Shown here: positions 12,942-25,100 of the stretch, in pieces
How positions within the stretch are numbered: the stretch's first letter is position 1
Layout of the letters: each line of letters begins with the position of its first letter
Source of the DNA: Geosiphon pyriformis
Taxonomy: Eukaryota; Glomeromycota; Glomeromycetes; Archaeosporales; Geosiphonaceae
NCBI GenBank assembly: GCA_016748015.1
Contig: JAAOMT010000523.1
Span: forward strand, 62,001 to 126,000
Reading direction: 5' to 3'
DNA: 64,000 nucleotides
The notes under the pieces: generated by a model
What the model was told of the DNA's origin: nothing
Seen by the model: the letters and a program-made list of their open reading frames with translations, nothing else
Database searches by the model: none
Translations under genes and position numbers: made by a program

Positions 12942-14837
12942 GTGGTGACAAAAACCCCTAATCTTACTGTTTTTGAATTCTGCCATGCTATTTACACACA
13001 AAATCAAAATGATCTTGGATTACCAGAAGGGTGTTGTCCAGCAGAATCTGCCCTCACTTATTATATCAACGCCAGAATAAATTATTATATAGGAAAGGAA
13101 GAAGAACCACACAATACAAAACTTGGATTGTATAGAGAATTATCACAATACACTACAAAAGAAGTAGCAGTAATAGCCATAACTATTGTCAAAATCCATC
13201 AAGAAATTGAGCAATATGCCAACAAAAATTTTCTAATATCCACAGGAAACACTAGGGAACACGCCAACAAAACCAAAAAAAATTTAAAAACTAATCAGGA
13301 AAGTAACCAGCAAAAACTAAGAACACCAGCTCAAACACCAAAGAAAACTGTTACTCAATCAATAAAAAAACAACGTATTTATTCACCAAAAGATAAATCA
13401 TATCATTTTTCACCAGAAAATAAGATACAAATTTCATTAGGAGCTGTATCATCATCAACATCAACTCCACAAATGCCAAGAACTCCTAGTTATACTGATA
13501 AAATTAAACAACGTAACTGGAGAAACATACCAATTACAGGAGGATATTCATTACTATTCCAAAACCCTCTTTTTCAGCCAAAATTTAGAACAGGGTTTGA
13601 AAACCGTGAAGAGGAGTTTAAATCAGAATCCGAAAAAGAGACCAGCGAAAAAACAATCACAAGACCAGTCACTGGAACAAACAGCCAGTCCAGAAACCAA
13701 GAAACTTGTGATCAAGAGGAAGAACTGGATATAAGGAAAGCCACCTTTAGGAATGCTCAAAGAAATATCATCCCACTTCCTCTTAGACCAATAAGCCCAC
13801 CAGCAGAAAATGGCAATGAAATAACCACACCATACATTGTAAGACTAACAGATTTTTCAGGAGAGGAAGAAGAAACGGACATGCACACATGGCTCAGAGA
13901 AGCACAAAAAGCCATCCAGGCAAATAACTGGAATGACCAAAGAGCAATTCAAACATTACCTTTCTTCCTAAAAGGCACAGCCGACTCATGATATCAAAGC
14001 CTGGAAACAAAACCCATGAGCTTCACCAAATTTAAAAATGCACTCCTGGAGTATTTTAGTGACCCAAATACCATAATCCAACTACAGAATGAATTCAATA
14101 CTATCAAGCAAAATACTGGTGAAACTGTCACCCAATACCTTGCTCGATTCAATCGAATTCGCCATCAGATTGAAGCGATTGAACAAGGATACTACACTGA
14201 TCCTCAGGTTTTAAATCAGTTTATTAGAGGATTAAAAAGCAGTATTTTAGAAAGAGTATGCCCTGCCCACCCTAATTCCTTACCAGAAGCTGTTACACTC
14301 ACCAGAGTCCTTGAATCGGCTGAGAAAGAAGCTAATCATAGTCAAATAGTTAACATGGTAATAGAAGAAAATAAGACAGAAACATTAGAGAAAAGAGTAA
14401 CACAATTATGGGAGGAACTCTCTAAGAAAATCAAAAGTTACCTCATCCTGGATTCGAGAAAAAATACATACCAACCACCCCAAAGACACAGCCAGAAAGT
14501 CAGTGACAGTCGAAATAATCACTTGTTGCGCCAAGAATTCAGAACAGAAACGCATGCCTGCCATTTTTGCAAATGTGTAGAACATTTGATTAGTCAATGT
14601 CAAATGTGAATAATGCAGGAAGCATGTGAAAATAATTACTATGCGCCATCCCAAATGCCCAGAAACCAGTACACGCCAATACCATGCCAATATTCCATCA
14701 TGTATCAAAATCAAGGAGCTTACCAGCAACAGCCCATGATAGCCAACCCAAATTGGTATCCCAAGGCCCGAAATCAGCCCATGTGGAACCAGAACGTGTT
14801 GGTCCAGAGGAATCCAAACCATGCCAAAACCAATTAG
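12942..14837 (+). pseudogene. gag: Gag of element C
   Basis: Gag is one frame broken by TGA at 13989-13991 (a Trp position) and TGA at 14607-14609. The N-terminal part (12942 on, 349 residues) resembles Gag of elements A and E. The segment from 14016 is a typical retrotransposon Gag capsid region ('FSDPNTIIQLQNEF...YLARFNRI'). A CCHC knuckle, CHFCKCVEHLISQC, lies near 14558-14599. A Gln/Asn/Pro-rich tail ends at TAG 14835-14837. Pol overlaps this tail in the -1 frame, consistent with frameshift expression; I could not pick out a convincing slippery heptamer. The start ATG at 12942 is the first in frame after the primer site. Confidence 0.85.
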
Positions 14838-15654
14838 CAAACCAATCCAAACTAACAAATTATCAACAAACTTACCTTAATATACCAGAAAAACTAATCA
14901 TTGGAAATAATGACAGTAGAAACATAAACAGAACCAAAAATTCTTCTAACAAATTGAGCCAGACAATACCACCAGCAGTTGCCACCAAAAATAACAGCCT
15001 TGCAGCTATTTTTCCTTTTGAATTAGAGGAAAACAAGGCTATGTTCAGTGGAGTAGCATTGGATGAAAAATGCCCAATTACTGCTATGTATACAGAAACC
15101 ACTGTAAACAATACCCCAATCAAGCTTATCTTAGACAGTGGATCTGCTGGAAGCATCATAACACTTCAACTAGTAAACCAACTGGGTTTCAAAGTTGATC
15201 ATGCTGCGACATCCCAAATCATAACAGCCGATAGAAGTACAAAGCTGCTTCATGGCGAAATCGACTCATTCTCTTTCGAAATTAATGGCATAATAATATC
15301 TACAAAAGTATTAGTAATAGACGCTACACAATATCAAGTGTTAGTAGAGAATGACTGGCTAACAAAAGCCAATGCCACCCTAGACTGGACCACCCAAGAG
15401 CTTCTGATCAATTATAATAGTCACCAGGCCAAAATTCCAGTCACCTGTGGCCACTTCCAAAAACCCAGCGCCAACCAAAGACCTACCTTCAAATTTGAGA
15501 AAAATTCAGCACTACCAGCCATTAAAACCTATCAGCTCTTTTGGGCTGATGACCAAAGAACAGGACTACCAGCCGTACCAACATAGACCAGTGAAGAAAG
15601 ATCCGAATAGAACCAGATAAGTTCATGAAAAAACCACCAGCAACACAGACCAAA

Positions 15655-16265
15655 ACTAGAATGCTCAGTTTGCAAGAAGAAACTCTTGTCTATGACTGCA
15701 TGCAGCGCACCAGACGAAGACCCAAGAAACCCCACCCACTACTATTGTAACCATTGTAACAAAGAAAAATATGGTTACCCAGAAAGACATGGAAAATGAG
15801 ACGAGGAACCATGTCTTGCTTGTGGAGAACCATTATCAAGAGGGTGCGACTGGAATGACATACCAAACAGAGGAGAAACATGTGATGCAACTTGCCAATA
15901 CACAATCCTCATTTGTGACTGGGTAAGAGGAGGAATGCCATTTGAAGCAGCATTCAACAGAGCATTAAAAAGACTACAGCACTACTCACACGATGAGGAC
16001 AAGTTGTACAACACCACACAAGCCAAAGTAAGAGGAGGAACTGCCAAAGAAATATGACATTGGAAAGAGTCAGCCGAAGTAGCCGACAAAATCGCTAGCT
16101 ACAACATGTTCGACCCAGTAGACGAATTCCAGGACTACTACCAACAATTATGCCCCACTCGACAAGAGCAAGAACAATACCTCACCCAAATCAACACTTA
16201 CCTCTGCGAAAACTGTCTCATTCCATGCCAAAATCAGTGCTGTGAAGAATGTCAAAACGAAAAGG
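15655..16265 (+). other. Cys-rich, zinc-finger-like region of Pol (element C)
   Basis: Reading the Pol frame through its stops gives pairs CSVC, CNHC, CLAC, CENC and CCEEC plus further single Cys and His residues within about 200 residues. These lie between protease and dUTPase. The spacing suggests several zinc-ribbon-like folds. I do not recognise a named family. The region is not the Gag knuckle, which lies upstream at about 14560. Confidence 0.55.
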
Positions 16266-16414
16266 ACTTAGAAAGAAAAATGGAAATTGAGAATCAGCAG
16301 TCTCAAAATCAATCAATAAATCAACAAGACTTACCTGACAGTCCCGAGTCAGAAAAATTTGTAGCCTATACCAACCTAGAACAGGTGACTAACATCTAAT
16401 ACTTTGACAATGGA

Positions 16415-16840
16415 CACTTAGGAATAATACCCGAAAGAGCCCATCCAACCGACGCTGGATTCGATCTACGTTATCTGGAAGACCAATCCACAATGTTACC
16501 ACCCAGGAGCATCACCAAAATCAACCTAAAAATAGCAGTTGAAATTCTGCCAGGAATAATGGTTCAAATAGCATCACGATCAAGCCTCACAAAAAAAGGA
16601 ATAAGTGTTCAAGGAGAAATAATTGACTCCAGATACACTGGAAATTTGATAGTTTTGCTACAGAACAATTCAGAAAAGCCTTATACCATTGAATCTAAAG
16701 AAAAAATTGCACAAGCAATTTTTCTACTATTGGTAAAAATTGGAAAATTTGTGTCAGTGAAAAATCATGAGGAATTGTCACAAACAACAAAAGGAACTTT
16801 TGGTTTCGGATTGACAGGAAAAAGAATTGAAGTGAATTTC
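16415..16840 (+). other. dUTPase-like domain in Pol (element C)
   Basis: Five motifs of trimeric dUTPases occur in order: motif 1 'AHPTDAGFDLR', motif 2 'ASRSSLTKKG', motif 3 'GEIIDSRYTG' (catalytic-type Asp and Tyr kept, the middle D of the usual DxDY replaced by R), motif 4 'EKIAQAIFL', and motif 5 'KGTFGFGLTG'. The enzyme hydrolyses dUTP to dUMP and so limits uracil in newly made DNA. A TAA at 16397-16399 lies just upstream of the domain. Similar domains are known in some retroviruses next to protease or RT. A remnant of the same domain is found in element F. Confidence 0.85.
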
Positions 16841-18675
16841 GCTGAAAAAATAGAGGAAAAAGGCAAAGTAATTAAAAATGAGCAGTTCATTACACTCCTA
16901 CCATATGGAAAATCAGAAATAAGAATAAAAAAGACAATTAAAGAAAAAGACCTAATATTTGAGCCCTACCCAGAAACTTGCCAACAGTTTCTCATAGGAC
17001 TTACTAACCTTTTTATTCCAGCTAATAAAGCTCAATGGATAAAAATTCCTATCACAAACGCCACAGAAGAACCCGTCTATATTTCGGAAGATACTATCAT
17101 TAGATACCTCGGAACGGAGCTAGAAAACGCATCAACACCACAAAAAATTCTAAATTTCCCAGAAATCACCCTCTACTGTAAATTTACTTCAATAAATTGG
17201 CAACAACTGTTAAAATGCTATCAATTTATGCCAGAAGAATTGGCCAAATTAAACATTGGAACAATGGATTCTGACCGACAATTAAAAGCATTAATTTTAA
17301 AATACTCTGATATATTTTCACAAAATAGCGAATTTGGAAAAACCAACTTGGTTCAACACCAAATTCCCACTGGAGACGCCAGACCTGAAAAACAATGTGC
17401 TTACTGTGTTCCACCAATGGAGCATAATTTTATTAGAGAAGAAGTCCAAAGCATGTTGGAAAAAGGAATAATACAACCATCAATAAGCCCATGGTTCTCA
17501 CCAGTTGTTTTAGTAAGGAAAAAGAATGGAAAAATTAGATTTTGTGTCAACTATTGCAAATTAAACAGCAAAACAACCAAAGACTCATACCCAATACCAT
17601 TAATTGACAAAATTTTCGACGTTTTTGGAGGAGCAAAATGGTTTTCTACACTGGACTTGACCAGTGGGTACTGGCAAGTGGAAATGGACCCAAAGGACAG
17701 GCATAAAACAACATTCACAACACAAAATGGCAATTATGAGTTCAATGTAATGCTATTTGGATTAATAAACGCTCCCGTGATATTCCAAAGACTAATGGAC
17801 ATAATTTACTCTGGAATCCTGTGGCAATCTGTTGTTGTCTACTTGGATGATACAAATGTTTTCTCGTCAAAATTCATGGATTATCTCCAACATTTACAAC
17901 AAGTTTTTGAGAGATTGAGACACGCTGAACTTAAACTAAATCTAGAAAAATGTTTCTTTGGGAAAAATGAGCTAGCATTTTTAAGACATGTAGTTGGAAA
18001 AAATGGAATAAAACCAGATCCATTAAAAATAGACAAAGTGAAAAATTTTCCAGTATCTCGAAACGTTTCAGAAGTTAGAAGCTTTTTAGAACTTGCATCT
18101 TACTACTGCCGCTTTGTAGAAAACTTTTCAAACATTGCCAAACCCCTTAATTATCTACTATCCAAAAATGTGAAGTTTGAATGGACTGAAGCACAACAAA
18201 AAGCTTTTGAGTACATTAGATGAAAGCTCATTGAATTACCAATAATGATCTATCCGAATTTCAACAAGAAATTCATTTTGGCCACAGATGCCTCTGGAAC
18301 TGGACTTGGAGCCATTCTGTCACAAAAAAATGATAATGAAAGAGAACATATAATTGCTTATGCCAGTAAAAGTCTCAGTATGGCAGAACAAAACTATACA
18401 GCACATGAACTTGAATGCTTAACAGTAGTCTGGAGTTGTGTTCACTTTGACACATATTTACGGTACCAACCCTTTAAGATTACGACAGATCATAGAGGTC
18501 TGGTCTGGTTAAATAACAAGAAAATGCTAAAAGGAAAATATGCCAGATGGTCACAAATGTTAGCACCATACGATTATATTATCAAATACAAAGAAGATAC
18601 CAAAAATGCTAATGCTGACTGTTTGTTAAGAATGAGACACACATAAAAATTACCAACCCACCTGCCACAACAACA

Positions 18676-20043
18676 ATGAACAACCACCTTTACAAAAATC
18701 TCAGCCAATACTTGGAAACACTACAAATAGACAAAAAAATGCCAATAAAAGAGCTAATTAAGCTTCAAAAATTAGCAAAACACTATTTCATCCCAAATCA
18801 CATATATTATTACTGGAATCGACAAAATCCAGATAATCTATTAAGAGTTATAACCACAGATGAAAAAGAAACTATCTTATTTAACATGCACTCAGATATT
18901 CATTCAGGCCACTTTGGAAAAACAGCAACCATCTAACATGCAACTAGCCGTTACTATTGGCCAAAAATGAGTTCAGACATAATCCAATACATAAAAAATT
19001 GTGACCCATGCCAACAAAGAGGAGGAGCAAAAACAATGGAATTATTAAGACCAATAAAAGTTGGACAGCCATTTGACAGAATCGGAATTGATTTAGTTGG
19101 ACTCTTACCAATAACAACAAGAAACAACCATTATATTGCAGTAGCCATGGACTATCTCACCAAATGGCCAGAAGCTAGAGCTATTAAAACAGCTGATGTT
19201 ATTTTCATAGCTCAATTTGTACATGAAGCCTTAATTTGCCGACATAAATGTCCACAAGAATTGCTATCAGATCAAGGCACACACTTCGTAAACAGCACCT
19301 TAAAAGAACTTAGCCAAAAATTTGGAATCAAGTGACCACTGTCATCACCATACCACCTTCAAACAAATGGATTAGTTGAAAGATTTAATTGCACATTATG
19401 CGAATCACTGGCAAAAATTAGTAATGAACATGAAAAAGAATGGAATTTGTTTATACCAGCAGTACTACTAGCATATAGAACAGTAAAACAAGATACTACA
19501 CAATTCACACTGTTTGAACTAGTTTATGAAAGAAAAGCCACATTACCAGTTGAACTTACTATCCCAACTTATCCAAGTGACACTATCACAGAAGCAACAT
19601 TTCAGGAAATACTACTTAGAAGAACATACAAATTAATGGGAACTTTAGAAAACAAAAGAAGAAAAGCAGCACAAAATATTGAACAATCACAAGAACAACA
19701 AAAAGTGAGACATGATAACCAGTTACCAGATAATATAATTAGCTACAAAATTGGAGATAAAGTATTATTGCATCGTACAAAAATGGAAAAACAGTGGAGT
19801 GGAAAATTTGATCACAAGTGGGATGGACCATTTTATATTCACAAAATACTTGGAAATGGAGCATACAAGCTAAGACTAGATGATAAAATATTAAGAAAAA
19901 CAGCACATGATAACCGGCTGAAATTCTATTACAGTAAACCAGTAATAACAACAAAAACACCCAGAATTGGAACACAATTACCTTTAATTCTACCAGAACA
20001 AATTCCACAAGATTTAGAACCAATAGTTTTAATTGAACATTAG
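18676..20043 (+). pseudogene. Integrase of element C
   Basis: The frame is shifted by one relative to RNase H and is interrupted by stops at about 18934 and 19333. An HHCC finger is visible ('HSDIHSGHFGKT' and 'NCDPCQQ'). The catalytic triad is present: Asp in 'GIDLVG' (near 19087), Asp in 'SDQGTHFVN' (near 19270) and Glu in 'LVERFN' (near 19378). The C-terminal 'WDGPFYIHK' is the GPF/Y module. No chromodomain is visible after it. The TGA at 19333 replaces an Arg codon that is AGA in element B. Confidence 0.9.
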
Positions 20044-20138
20044 TCGAAAAGATAATTAATCTTAGATCACAGCAAAAATGATTTAACAACCATAAAAAGC
20101 ATACAAAAGATTCCAAAATAGCAGTCAAAATTAAAACA

Positions 20139-20807
20139 ATGATACTTATTCCAGAAAACATCAACAATATAACTCAACAATTAGTTGAAAGCTTACAACA
20201 ATTAAAATCCGATCTGGAAATCACAGTTAATAGCTCCAAAATAACATACATAAAAAGAACAATAGAAAATCCAAAAACAAGAAAAGAACATAATTTTGAA
20301 CCATATAATATTGCCAAATATAACAACAAATTTATCAGCAAAGTTATTGAAAAATTAGAAATAGCATTGGGCAATACATTAATAATGGAAGAAATAGAAA
20401 TAAGTGAATTCACACCAGACACATTTAGCAACTTGAAAACGAAATTTCCAATTAATTACTGTTATTATCAACTAGGAAAGCACTTAAACATACAAACATT
20501 ATACTCAAAAGACTCAACTAGAGTGTTTGACAAAACAACTATCCAACTATTAGAACCTTTTATTGGAAAAACCAACACTAAAAAAAAAAAAAAAACAGTT
20601 TACAGAATTTTCAAAGCATTTGAAAACTGTCACAAATTATTATTGGACCCAACCATGAACATAATAACAACCAACAGTATTGGACGACTTACCAATTTGC
20701 AATTTCAAGAATTACAACAACAAATTAATAACACAGTATTGAACCACTATAGTAACTTAAAATTTAATGAAGAAATTAACTTCAATTTTAACAGAGCTCA
20801 ATTTTAA
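20139..20807 (+). CDS. ORF3 of element C, unknown function (222 aa)
   Basis: This is an intact 222-codon frame between integrase and the polypurine tract, where an env-like gene would sit. The protein is rich in Asn, Lys, Ile and Thr, with a Lys run near residue 150, and has no evident signal peptide or membrane segment, so nothing supports an envelope protein. The final Phe codon and TAA overlap the polypurine tract. A diverged copy is recognisable in element B (5560-6116), and element F keeps a similar final few residues before its own tract. The family is not recognised. Confidence 0.6.
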   Translation: MILIPENINNITQQLVESLQQLKSDLEITVNSSKITYIKRTIENPKTRKEHNFEPYNIAKYNNKFISKVIEKLEIALGNTLIMEEIEISEFTPDTFSNLKTKFPINYCYYQLGKHLNIQTLYSKDSTRVFDKTTIQLLEPFIGKTNTKKKKKTVYRIFKAFENCHKLLLDPTMNIITTNSIGRLTNLQFQELQQQINNTVLNHYSNLKFNEEINFNFNRAQF

Positions 20808-20820
20808 AAGAAGGGGATAA
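20806..20820 (+). promoter_or_regulatory. Polypurine tract of element C
   Basis: AAAAGAAGGGGATAA lies directly before the 3' LTR. It is the expected primer for plus-strand DNA synthesis. It overlaps the stop codon of ORF3. Confidence 0.85.
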
Positions 20821-21694
20821 TGTTATGGTTTAAGAATTTAGCAAAAAGAATCATAAAAATAATACAAACTATTCAATTATAATATAGCGCAGTAATAATC
20901 TTAGAAAAGTAATGATTAACATAGTAACAAACACCATCTTGCAATAGTGACAAGCACCAGTTCACAATAGCAGCCAACACCAACTGGTGATAGCAGCAAA
21001 CACCAGGTTGAAATATCAAAAAGAAAGTATTATAATGTGTTTTCTCATAGAACTACAAACATGTATATATACAGTAGTTTTAATATTAAGAAAAAAAATC
21101 AAGTAATAAAAATCATAACTTATCAAGCAATAGATCCAATTTTATTCAACAAACTCCACTTTAAATCATACTTTCAAATTAAATATCCCAAGAAACCTTT
21201 AAATCAAAAAGAAATGAAAAAGAATATTTAAAACTGAATTATTACAACCCAAAGTATTAAAAAACTTACTTGTATTATTTATTGAATGAAACTATCATTC
21301 ATCAACTGAATCTCTTAGAAGAATAATCCTTGATCAAAATTATTCACATTGTTACTAATTGATAAAAGCTTTATTGTAAGAATTAGAAAAAGCACTAAAG
21401 ACCATTAACATTCTGTGTTTCTAGATTAGAGAAACACATCAGATAATTGCAAGAATAGCCTCAGAAAAGACCCCAAACAGTGGGTAGATTTCAGTTCAGC
21501 CTCTGAGAAGGAGTACATAAACACACACAACAATCAGGAATTAAAGAATAACTTATATTGCAACATTAAAAAAAAAGCCTTCAGTATAACAGTGACTTTA
21601 TCACACAAATAGAATTGAGGAACTCACGAAAGACTGATTGCAATTAAAATGGAATATCAACAATTAAATATAACAAGAAAACCATCCTGTAACA
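20821..21694 (+). repeat. 3' LTR of element C (family 2)
   Basis: The LTR is 874 bp, TGTTATGG...CCTGTAACA, and carries the same 23-bp array and TATATATA box as the 5' LTR. Pairs such as TG here versus CA in the other LTR at the same site point to a lost ancestral CG. Confidence 0.95.
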
Positions 21695-22190
21695 ACAGTA
21701 ACTGGTAAATGACAGTGCAAAGCCTTTATGAAATAAGAATGCAAACCAGCTGTGAATTTGCTTGTGAAACCAGCTGCCATATGTAAATCAAGATGCCAAA
21801 TTGACATAGTACAAACCCAATTCACATCACCAATCATGTTTTTGTCAATAATATCAGAGCCAAATTTTATTTCCCAATGAATATAATAAACAGCCCCAAA
21901 AATTCTCCAAGCAAAATAATAAATGTTTTCAAATACTGCCACTCTACCAGCCTTAATAAATCTATTTCTAACCAGAACAAGAAGCACAAAATTTGAATTA
22001 GCAGTCAAGTCAGCCAGTTCATTAGTACACTTATTACCCAAAACACTTGAATGTCCCTTAATCTTATGTCAAGAAATATTGAATTTTTTATTCCTAATAA
22101 ATGCTATTACACTATACTGTTCTACCCAACAACAATTACAAAAGTCTGACAAAGTCAAAACCAACTTAGCAGCATAAGCATCCAAAGCAA
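21695..22190 (-). mobile_element. LINE-1, 5' segment (RNase H region)
   Basis: This minus-strand continuation of LINE-1 encodes the end of the RNase H-like domain ('HKIKGHSSVLGNKC') through to '...HLPVTV', where element C cuts it. It is 5'-truncated at about 22190, directly beside the A-rich 3' end of LINE-2. That arrangement is typical of an incomplete target-primed insertion. Confidence 0.8.
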
Positions 22191-22196
22191 ATTTTT

Positions 22197-25100
22197 ATTT
22201 TATTTTTTTTATATTTTACGAGTAAAGTCCAAACACTATCTAGTGCTATACATCAAAGAATTGATCTAAATTAGGTGTAAATCATGTACTTTCTACATAT
22301 GACCAACCACTTAAACCAATCAAAACAACACTATACAGCTATGTGAATTGAAACTGAGTCACTTATGTCTAAAAAAAACAAACAAGATTTACAAAAGCCA
22401 AAACAAATACCAAAAGCATTGGCAATACCAAGTAATTTGATTATCTTAGTCAACAATCCTAAGGCCAAACCAGAAACCGAAATAAGGACCAAATCATCAA
22501 GAGGAATCAACCCATTCTTCTCCATATAAGCATAATGTTTAGCACAAACTGACCAGACATTACTCTTAAAATCTAGACTAAGAGAACACACAAATTTGAC
22601 AATCTCCAAACTAGCAACTTTGAGATCATAAAAGATGGTGACTGCCTCATGAAACCAATTATTAAAAATAAAACCCTTATAAAAAGCCATGGACAAAGAA
22701 GAATTAGAGACACATGAAGACAACAGTTATAGTATGCCCAAAAAAGAATGAGAGAAACCAGAAACCACTTTTTGGGAGTCCACATAGGATTCCAATAACT
22801 GATGTCAAACAAAATCATCAATCTTGCATGAAAATACATGATCTGATGCCTCTACATTGCTACAATATAAGCACAACACACTCGGATATAGCCTATTATA
22901 AAGACACTTCCAAACAGTAACTGGCAGCTGGTGGTGCAAAGTCTTCATGAAATAAGTACATGCATTAGCTGAGGATCTGCTGGTAAAATCAGCAGCCATG
23001 TGCAAATTAGAGTGCCAAACCAAAGACAAATAGACCCAGTCAACTTCAGAAAGCAAACCATCTGCCAAAAACTTGGAACCAGAACCAACCTCCCAGTACA
23101 CATAACAAACTAAATGAAATATCATGTACAAAATGTCTGGAATTGCCAAAAACCACACTACCATCAGCCATTATGAAGTGTTTACCCAAGCAAAAAGAAA
23201 GATACCAACTAGAGAGAGAAGCATCACCAGCAATTGTGTTAACACACTCATTCCCTGAAACATCAGAGTGGCCTTTAATCTTATGCCAGCTGATCTTCAA
23301 ATTCTTACTGTAAATAACATTGACAATATGATGACGTTCGACCCAACACTAATTATGAAAGTTGAGACACACCAGACCCAATTCAGATTTATAGGCATCC
23401 AGAACAGATTGACTATCCAAAAACAATTTAATAGAGCTCAGTGAGGGGACACTCTTCAGAGCCAATGCAATAATCTGCAACTCCACCAAAGTAGATGACA
23501 TTAAACCTAACACACTAATACCCAAACCCAAATCAATGTCCTCAAAAAAAGTGGTGGCACCAGCTCTACAACCAACTGTGCCCAGATTACTAAGAAACCC
23601 ATCTGTATACACTGACAAACTGTCAGCACCAACTTGCAAGAGATAATCACAGACAAAAACAAAATTACCAGAGTCAAAAATGTTCAAAGAACCAACACCA
23701 ACCAAAACTAAGAAATAAGTAAGAAAGAAACCTCCACTATTAAGAAATACAACAGAGAGCCTGAACCACTCAGGAACAGGGCCACAAGGGTCTAATCTTT
23801 TCTAATGCTTAAAGGTGTGCCAATTAAAGACAGAACTACAATGATCATGAAGTTGATCCACAAAAACAATACCATACCATTTGAGAGAAGGAAAAAACTT
23901 GAGAAACTGTGACTCACCTAGAACAGCAGATATAGGAATTTCACCACAAAACTGAAAGGGATTGGCCAAAGAGCCACTTAGGAACAACTTGCAATCAAGA
24001 AAAATGCAAACCATGCCCACCAGAAAGTTATCAAAAGCACTGATGCAAATATACACAAAAGAACACAATGAATGAACAGGGTGCCAGCACAAAATCTGCA
24101 AGTCATAGGACCTGTGAAAGAACAAAGAACTCAGGACACCACCCGAATTTGCAAAACTAACAAGAGAGGCCATCTTGCTCTCAGACTGAACTTAAAAAAA
24201 AAACTTCAAACTATAAAAGGAAGGGTGATGAATTGTATTACTAGGAAAATTGAGAGGTAGGCCGGATTTAAACTTCAAGCCCTTATGAATCAAAGCATTC
24301 CACTTGTTGCATGTACTAACAGGAACAAAGCTGAACTGTGTTCTATAACTAACTATAGAATGAAAAACTGCCAATACTAAATATAAAAACTGCTTATCTG
24401 AAACAGCTTTTTTCAAGACCAGATTGGTAAAAAAACAAATATCCAAATTTGCCTTTGCCAAACTAAGCTTTGAGAGGCCTTTAGTTGAAAAAAAAATACT
24501 CAAATATTGATGAAATTCACCCTTTTTGGCAATGAAGATTGGCAAGCTATTAATAGAAAGAGAAGAAGTGCTAACTCTGCTATTGATAGGGATGGCCACT
24601 GTTTTGTTGTTATTGATAGAAATGTTATTTATCCGAAAAAATTCACTTGCAACATTGAGAATATGTTGAGTAGCTGTCTGACTACTACCAACCCAAATTG
24701 TATCATCCATGAAAGCACCAGCAGCAAAAAAAATTAAGAGCCCAGCCTGGAACTCAGCACAATCATTCCTTGAAATAAAATGAGAACTTAATCTATAACC
24801 ACACAAGCTTTTCTGTTTTTTAACTTTGCATAACAGAGGATCATAAAATATACGCCACAGAAGAGAAGAAAAAATCTCCTCTTGGTCCAAACTATCATGT
24901 ATATAATAACCATCTGTCAATCCAAAATCTGTCATTACCCTCTTGATACAATTCTTATAAATACCACCAAAAAACTGAATAAATCTGTCACACATCTTGA
25001 TCTTGATCAAACTTTTCTCGAGATGTTCCCAACTGACTGAATCATATGCTTTCCACATATCTTGCAAAACCAGCCAGAGCTTCTGATTCTTCTTTAATGC

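Larger units (their letters stand above)
14684..18646 (+). pseudogene. pol: Pol of element C: protease, Cys-rich region, dUTPase, RT, RNase H
   Basis: Pol is one frame with stops at about 15584, 15608, 15623, 15798, 16055, 16397 and 18221. In order: an aspartic protease with DSG at 15134-15142; a Cys-rich region (about 15655-16265) with repeated CXXC pairs; a dUTPase-like domain (16415-16840); a linker; RT with 'FSTLDLTSGYWQ' and YLDD at 17840-17851; and RNase H with 'LATDASGTGLGA', 'HELECL' and 'TTDHRGL'. The frame is -1 relative to gag. The longest open stretch, 16493-18223, covers most of the dUTPase and all of RT. Protease would mature the polyprotein, and RT/RNase H would copy the RNA inside the particle. 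Confidence 0.9.
11985..21694 (+). mobile_element. Complete Ty3/Gypsy retrotransposon C with dUTPase and ORF3
   Basis: This is a structurally complete 9.7-kb element: 5' LTR 11985-12858, primer binding site at 12861, gag, protease, Cys-rich region, dUTPase, RT, RNase H, integrase, ORF3, polypurine tract 20806-20820 and 3' LTR 20821-21694. It is flanked by the 4-bp target duplication ACAG. RT-before-integrase order marks it as Ty3/Gypsy (Metaviridae). At least six in-frame stops plus a frame change between RNase H and integrase show it cannot now make a full Gag-Pol. Most of the stops are of kinds that C-to-T change would give (for example CGA to TGA where element B keeps an Arg codon). Confidence 0.95.

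Noticed and set aside
14406-14858. Minus-strand 150-codon frame inside gag of element C
   Set aside because: It is antisense to the Gag tail and zinc knuckle, with no family similarity; a shadow frame.
19800-20040. Integrase chromodomain in element C
   Set aside because: The sequence after the GPF module has no aromatic-cage pattern; the frame ends at 20043 without a chromodomain.
20139-20807. ORF3 as an envelope gene
   Set aside because: No signal peptide, no membrane segment and no Cys-rich ectodomain are seen; position alone is not enough.
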